A DNA stretch of 9,205 bases from Alphaproteobacteria bacterium (GTDB lineage Bacteria; Pseudomonadota; Alphaproteobacteria; JABSOH01; JABAAW01). Below the pieces are notes generated by a model. It searched no databases, was not told the origin of the DNA, and worked only from the letters and a program-made list of their open reading frames with translations. Positions 3,577 to 9,205 of this stretch are shown one piece after another; within the stretch, counting starts at the first letter, position 1, and every line of letters begins with the position of its first letter. The translations under genes were made by a program, and so were the position numbers. The stretch spans positions 1-9,205 of the forward strand of contig JABAAD010000019.1 of the NCBI GenBank assembly GCA_014238935.1, written 5' to 3'.

Positions 3577-6500
3577 ATGACGGTCAAAAACATTGACAGC
3601 TTTACAGGGCGGAAACGTATCCGCAAAAACTTCGGGCGCGTCGAGGAAGTTTCCGAGATCCCCGATCTGCTTGACATTCAGAAAGCCTCGTACGAAGCCT
3701 TTGTCGGCAACCTCGATGCGAACAACCCCTCTTCGGCAGAGGGATCGGGGTCGTTCTTCGGCTTGAGGGAGGTCTTCGAGTTCATCTTTCCAATCCGCGA
3801 CTACGCGCACAAGGCAGAGCTGCGTTTCAAGGGCTTCGAGCTGGAAAAGCCCAAGCACGATGTGCAGGAATGCCATCAACGCGGGCTCAGCTTCGAAGCA
3901 CCGCTGAAGGTGACCTTGCAACTGCTCGTCTACAACATCGACGAGACGACAGGCGCGCGCAGCTTGCGCGAGATCAAGGAGCAGGTCGTCTATATGGGCA
4001 ACCTGCCGCGGATGACCGACAAGGGCACCTTCGTCGTCAATGGCACGGAGCGCGTGATCGTCAGTCAGATGCACCGCTCGCCCGGAGTTTTCTTCAGCTC
4101 GAGCAAGAGCAAGACGCTAGTGCAAGACAAAACTATCTACTCGGCGCGGGTGATTCCCTATCGCGGCTCGTGGCTCGACTTCGAGTTCGACGCCAAGGAC
4201 ATCCTTTATGCGCGGATCGACCGTCGAAGGAAGGTGCTGGCAACAACCCTGCTTTCTGCGCTCGATAGCGCGCGCACCGCAGCCCTGCGGCGCGAGAGGG
4301 CGAAGGCGGGAGAATCGCTCAAAGCCGTAGAGATCGACGGCATGAGCCGCGAAGAGATTTTGGCTCTCTACTACGAGCGAATCGAGGTTGCGTGCAACGA
4401 GCAGGGTGCTTATGTCTTTGCGTTGCCGCTCTCGGCGCTCAAGGGACGCAAGCTCGACAGCGACCTCGTCGAGGCGGGCAGCGGCGAAGTGCTCGCGCGC
4501 GCAGGTACGCGCGTGCTGCCGAAGCAGCTGCGCGCTTGGGGCGAGCAGACAGGAGACAAAAAACAATTCCAGTGGGAGCCCGAAGGACTGGTCGGACGCT
4601 TTTTGGCAGAAGATTTGGTCGACGAAAAATCAAGGCTCGTCATCGCTGAGGCGGGAGACGAGATCGACGCGAGCCTCCTGCAAAAGATAGAACAGCAAGA
4701 GATCACCCAATTCGGCATCTTGGACATACACGACCAACGCGGAGCGTGGCTCAGGAACACGCTCGCTATCGATCGCGCGCGCGTGCGCGAGGAGGCACTT
4801 TCCGACATCTACCGTATCATGCGCCCTGGCGAGCTGCCCACTTGGGAGTCGGCGGAAAATCTCTTTCGCCAGCTCTTCTTCGATATCGAACGCTACGACC
4901 TCAGTGCCGTCGGACGCGTGAAGATGAACGCGCGTTTGCTCTTCGAAGATGTTTCCGACTCCGAGCGCGTCTTGCGCAAGGAGGATATCGTCGAGATTGT
5001 TCGCGTGCTGCTCGAGCTGCGCGATTCGCGCGGCGAGATCGACGACATCGACCACTTGGGCAACCGCCGCGTGCGCTCGGTCGGCGAGCTGTTGGAGAAC
5101 CAATACCGCATGGGCTTGATGCGCATGGAGCGCGCCGTGCGTGAGCGTATGGGATCGACGGATGTCGCCACCGCCATGCCGCAGGATCTGATCAACGCCA
5201 AGCCGATGGTGGCGACGGTCAGAGAGTTTTTCAACGCTTCCCCCCTCTCGCAGTTCATGGATCAGACCAACCCTCTCTCGGAGATTACTCACAAAAGGCG
5301 ACTCTCAGCGCTGGGACCGCGCGGGCTCACGCGCGAGCGCGCGGGTTTCGAAGTGCGCGATGTACATCCGACGCACTACGGACGCATCTGCCCGATCGAG
5401 ACGCCTGAGGGACCGAACATCGGCTTGATCAACTCGCTTGCAACCCATGCGCGCATCGATACCTACGGGTTCATCGAGACACCGTATCGCAAGGTCGAAG
5501 GGGGCAAGACCACCGATCAAATCGACTATTTGCCCGCCATGCGCGAATCGCGCTACACCATCGCGCAAGGCAGCTCGCGTACCGACAAGGAAGGAAACTT
5601 TCAAGACAAGCTCATCCCTTGTCGACGCAACGGCGAATACATCACTTGTCCGGCAAACGAGATCGACTATATCGATGTCTCGCCGAAACAGCTTGTCTCG
5701 GTAGCAGCCGCGCTGATCCCCTTCTTGGAGAACGACGATGCAAACCGAGCCTTGATGGGATCGAACATGCAACGCCAAGCGGTACCCTTGTTGCGCTCCG
5801 AGGCGCCTTTGGTAGGCACAGGCATGGAGGGAAGGGTCGCTCGTGATTCGGGGGTCGTCATCGTCAACAAACGCGCAGGAATCGTCGATCAGGTCGATGC
5901 AACGCGAATCGTCGTGCGCGCCAGCGAAGAGACCGAAAGCGACGAGGTGGGGGTGGATATCTACAACCTCATGAAGTTTCAACGCTCCAACCAAAGCAGC
6001 TGTATCAACCAAAGACCGCTGGTGAAGGTCGGAGATGTGTTGGAGGGCGGCGACATCATCGCCGACGGCACATCGACCGATTTGGGCGAGCTCGCGCTCG
6101 GACGCAATGTGCTTTGCGCATTCCTGCCGTGGAACGGCTACAACTTCGAGGATTCGATACTCATCTCCGATCGCGTCGTGCGCGCCGACATTTTCACATC
6201 GATCCACATCGAAGAATACGAGGTCATGGCGCGCGACACCAAGCTTGGACAGGAGGAGATCACACGCGACATCTCGAATGTTGGCGAAGAGGCGCTGAGG
6301 CACCTCGACGAGAGCGGCATCGTCCACATCGGCGCAGAGGTCAAGGTCGGCGATGTGCTGGTCGGAAAGGTCACGCCCAAAGGCGAATCGCCGATCACGC
6401 CTGAAGAGAAGCTGTTGCGCGCCATCTTCGGCGAAAAAGCCTCGGATGTGCGCGACACCTCGTTGCGCGTGCCGCCGGGCGTATCAGGCACGGTCGTCGA

Positions 6501-7788
6501 GGTGCGCGTCTTCTCGCGCAGCGGAACGGCGAAGGACGAGCGCGCGCGTCAGGTCGAAAACGAAGAGATTCAAAAGCTCGCCAAAGACCGCGACGACGAG
6601 AAAACTATCTTGGAACGCTCGTTTGCCGACCGTTTGCGCGAGCTGTTGCAGGGACGCATCGTTGCCTCAGGCACGCGCACCCTCAAGAGCGACAGCAAGC
6701 TGACGCTCGCCGTGTTGAAGAGTATTTCGCATCGAGAACTCAGCAAGCTCTCGACGACCAACGACAAGATCAACGAACGCCTGACGACGCGCGTCGCCTA
6801 TTTCAAGAAGACGATGGACGCTTTGGAGGCGCGTTTTGAAGACAAGATCGAAAAACTTCAACGCGGCGACGATCTCTTGCCGGGGGTCATGAAAACGGTC
6901 AAGGTGTTCGTCGCGGTCAAGCGCAAAATCCAACCCGGCGACAAGATGGCAGGGCGACACGGCAACAAGGGGGTCATCTCCAAGATCATTCCCGTCGAGG
7001 ATATGCCGCACTTGGAGGACGGCACGCCCGTCGATATCGTTCTCAATCCGCTCGGTGTGCCTTCGCGCATGAATGTAGGACAGATCCTGGAGACGCACTT
7101 GGGGTGGGCTTCCGCGCGCTTGGGACGAGAGGTGGGCGAAATCTGCGAGCGTTTGTACACGGGCGAGAAGCAAGCCGAGGCGGCGCTCAAACAGAAGCTC
7201 AAGGACATTTACTCCGAAGAGAAAGAGGCAGCTTTGCTCGATTCCCTCGACGAGGCGGAAGTGGCAACCCTTGCAGAAAACCTTCGAACAGGCGTGCCGA
7301 TGCGTACCCCCGTCTTCGATGGCGCAAGCGAGGCGGACATCGATCACATGTTTGCGCTTGCCGATCTCGACACGACGGGACAGGTGCGGCTCATCGACGG
7401 ACGCAGCGGCGAATACTTCGATCGCAAGGTCACGGTCGGCTACATCTACATGCTGAAGCTGCATCACTTGGTTGACGACAAAATTCACGCGCGCTCGATC
7501 GGTCCCTACAGCCTCGTCACCCAGCAGCCCCTAGGCGGCAAGGCAAAGTTCGGAGGACAGAGGTTCGGAGAGATGGAGGTGTGGGCGCTGGAGGCGTACG
7601 GTGCTGCCTACTCCTTGCAGGAGATCCTCACCGTCAAATCGGACGACATCGCCGGCAGGACGAAGGTCTACGAATCGATCGTCCACGGCGACGACAACTT
7701 CGAGGCGGGCGTGCCAGAATCTTTCAACGTACTTGTCAAAGAACTTCAGTCCTTGTGTTTGAATGTGCAGCTGCAACAGGACACATAG
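3577..7788 (+). CDS. rpoB: DNA-directed RNA polymerase subunit beta
   Basis: RpoB forms one pincer and half of the active-site cleft of RNA polymerase. The 1403-residue product is full length, close to alphaproteobacterial RpoB (about 1380). It starts with [13 protein letters not shown], near the family N-terminus. The rifampicin pocket at residues 556-577 ([20 protein letters not shown]) is wild type, with D562, H572 and S577 aligning to E. coli D516, H526 and S531. GYNFEDS (854-860) carries the E858/D859 pair. [12 protein letters not shown] (1121-1132) carries the active-site lysines K1123 and K1131. The clamp-side C-terminus is intact ([20 protein letters not shown] at 1309-1328). Two oddities: R582 sits where GPGG is usual, and there is a basic insertion at about residues 231-254. 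No Shine-Dalgarno sequence precedes the ATG. The stop is TAG. Confidence 0.98.
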   Translation: MTVKNIDSFTGRKRIRKNFGRVEEVSEIPDLLDIQKASYEAFVGNLDANNPSSAEGSGSFFGLREVFEFIFPIRDYAHKAELRFKGFELEKPKHDVQECHQRGLSFEAPLKVTLQLLVYNIDETTGARSLREIKEQVVYMGNLPRMTDKGTFVVNGTERVIVSQMHRSPGVFFSSSKSKTLVQDKTIYSARVIPYRGSWLDFEFDAKDILYARIDRRRKVLATTLLSALDSARTAALRRERAKAGESLKAVEIDGMSREEILALYYERIEVACNEQGAYVFALPLSALKGRKLDSDLVEAGSGEVLARAGTRVLPKQLRAWGEQTGDKKQFQWEPEGLVGRFLAEDLVDEKSRLVIAEAGDEIDASLLQKIEQQEITQFGILDIHDQRGAWLRNTLAIDRARVREEALSDIYRIMRPGELPTWESAENLFRQLFFDIERYDLSAVGRVKMNARLLFEDVSDSERVLRKEDIVEIVRVLLELRDSRGEIDDIDHLGNRRVRSVGELLENQYRMGLMRMERAVRERMGSTDVATAMPQDLINAKPMVATVREFFNASPLSQFMDQTNPLSEITHKRRLSALGPRGLTRERAGFEVRDVHPTHYGRICPIETPEGPNIGLINSLATHARIDTYGFIETPYRKVEGGKTTDQIDYLPAMRESRYTIAQGSSRTDKEGNFQDKLIPCRRNGEYITCPANEIDYIDVSPKQLVSVAAALIPFLENDDANRALMGSNMQRQAVPLLRSEAPLVGTGMEGRVARDSGVVIVNKRAGIVDQVDATRIVVRASEETESDEVGVDIYNLMKFQRSNQSSCINQRPLVKVGDVLEGGDIIADGTSTDLGELALGRNVLCAFLPWNGYNFEDSILISDRVVRADIFTSIHIEEYEVMARDTKLGQEEITRDISNVGEEALRHLDESGIVHIGAEVKVGDVLVGKVTPKGESPITPEEKLLRAIFGEKASDVRDTSLRVPPGVSGTVVEVRVFSRSGTAKDERARQVENEEIQKLAKDRDDEKTILERSFADRLRELLQGRIVASGTRTLKSDSKLTLAVLKSISHRELSKLSTTNDKINERLTTRVAYFKKTMDALEARFEDKIEKLQRGDDLLPGVMKTVKVFVAVKRKIQPGDKMAGRHGNKGVISKIIPVEDMPHLEDGTPVDIVLNPLGVPSRMNVGQILETHLGWASARLGREVGEICERLYTGEKQAEAALKQKLKDIYSEEKEAALLDSLDEAEVATLAENLRTGVPMRTPVFDGASEADIDHMFALADLDTTGQVRLIDGRSGEYFDRKVTVGYIYMLKLHHLVDDKIHARSIGPYSLVTQQPLGGKAKFGGQRFGEMEVWALEAYGAAYSLQEILTVKSDDIAGRTKVYESIVHGDDNFEAGVPESFNVLVKELQSLCLNVQLQQDT

Positions 7789-7797
7789 GATGGATAT

Positions 7798-7838
7798 TTG
7801 ACAATCTCTTTTGACAATTTTTTTGGGACAATTTCTTT
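7798..7838 (+). repeat. 13-14 bp tandem repeat with TTGACA motifs in the rpoB-rpoC spacer
   Basis: GACAAT recurs at 7800-7805, 7813-7818 and 7827-7832, each followed by a pyrimidine (mostly T) stretch. The first two copies sit in perfect TTGACA hexamers (7798-7803 and 7811-7816), matching a sigma-70 -35 element. No acceptable -10 hexamer lies 16-18 bp downstream of either, so I do not call a promoter. A weak 5-bp stem (7827-7831 with 7837-7841) is not a terminator. The 99-bp spacer is strikingly AT-rich compared with the genes around it. Confidence 0.8.
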
Positions 7839-7845
7839 GTCTTGA

Positions 7846-9205
<1,360 letters not shown>

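Noticed and set aside
3364..4074. Minus-strand open frame of 236 codons across the rplL-rpoB spacer
   Set aside because: Most of it is antisense to rpoB. The repeat in its C-terminal part is the antisense of the 12-bp array. No ribosome binding site or domain is seen.
5305..6327. Minus-strand open frame of 340 codons inside rpoB
   Set aside because: It is antisense to the most conserved part of rpoB. Its length follows from constrained codon use, and the translation resembles no known protein.

Overview
The window carries the conserved transcription/translation cluster secE-nusG-rplK-rplA-rplJ-rplL-rpoB-rpoC, all on the + strand. rpoC is cut off by the right edge. Gene order and protein detail point to an alphaproteobacterium of moderately high GC: the NusG KOW region, the RpoB segment from [20 protein letters not shown] through KDERARQVE, and the RpoC zinc site all look alphaproteobacterial. 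I cannot name a genus. No tRNA, rRNA, CRISPR array, transposon or phage gene is visible, and I see no previously undescribed multi-gene system.

Layout: 1-55 is an exact second copy of an internal nusG segment (470-524). 56-178 is a T-rich leader without the tuf or tRNA-Trp genes that often precede secE. secE (179-364) and nusG (367-918) are 2 bp apart. nusG/rplK and rplA/rplJ each overlap by 4 bp (ATGA), which suggests translational coupling. rplK and rplA are separated by 72 bp, rplJ and rplL by 103 bp, rplL and rpoB by 205 bp, and rpoB and rpoC by 99 bp. There is no gene-free stretch over 300 bp.

How the genes work together: SecE is part of the SecYEG translocon. NusG binds RNA polymerase and helps couple it to the ribosome. 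L11, L1, L10 and L7/L12 form or flank the factor-binding and E-site stalks of the 50S subunit. RpoB and RpoC are the two large catalytic subunits of RNA polymerase. Co-transcription balances the transcription and translation machinery. The strongest ribosome binding site in the window precedes rplL, whose product is needed in several copies per ribosome.

The unusual layer is small-scale. Almost every spacer, and several protein termini or linkers, contain a short tandem repeat of 7 to 18 bp, each with a different unit. These repeats coincide with a 54-residue basic N-terminal extension on L1, a repeat tail on L10, and a changed proline motif in L11. The canonical L10 leader has no room between rplA and rplJ. 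The 55-bp duplication at the left edge looks most like an assembly-graph overlap or a rearrangement joint.
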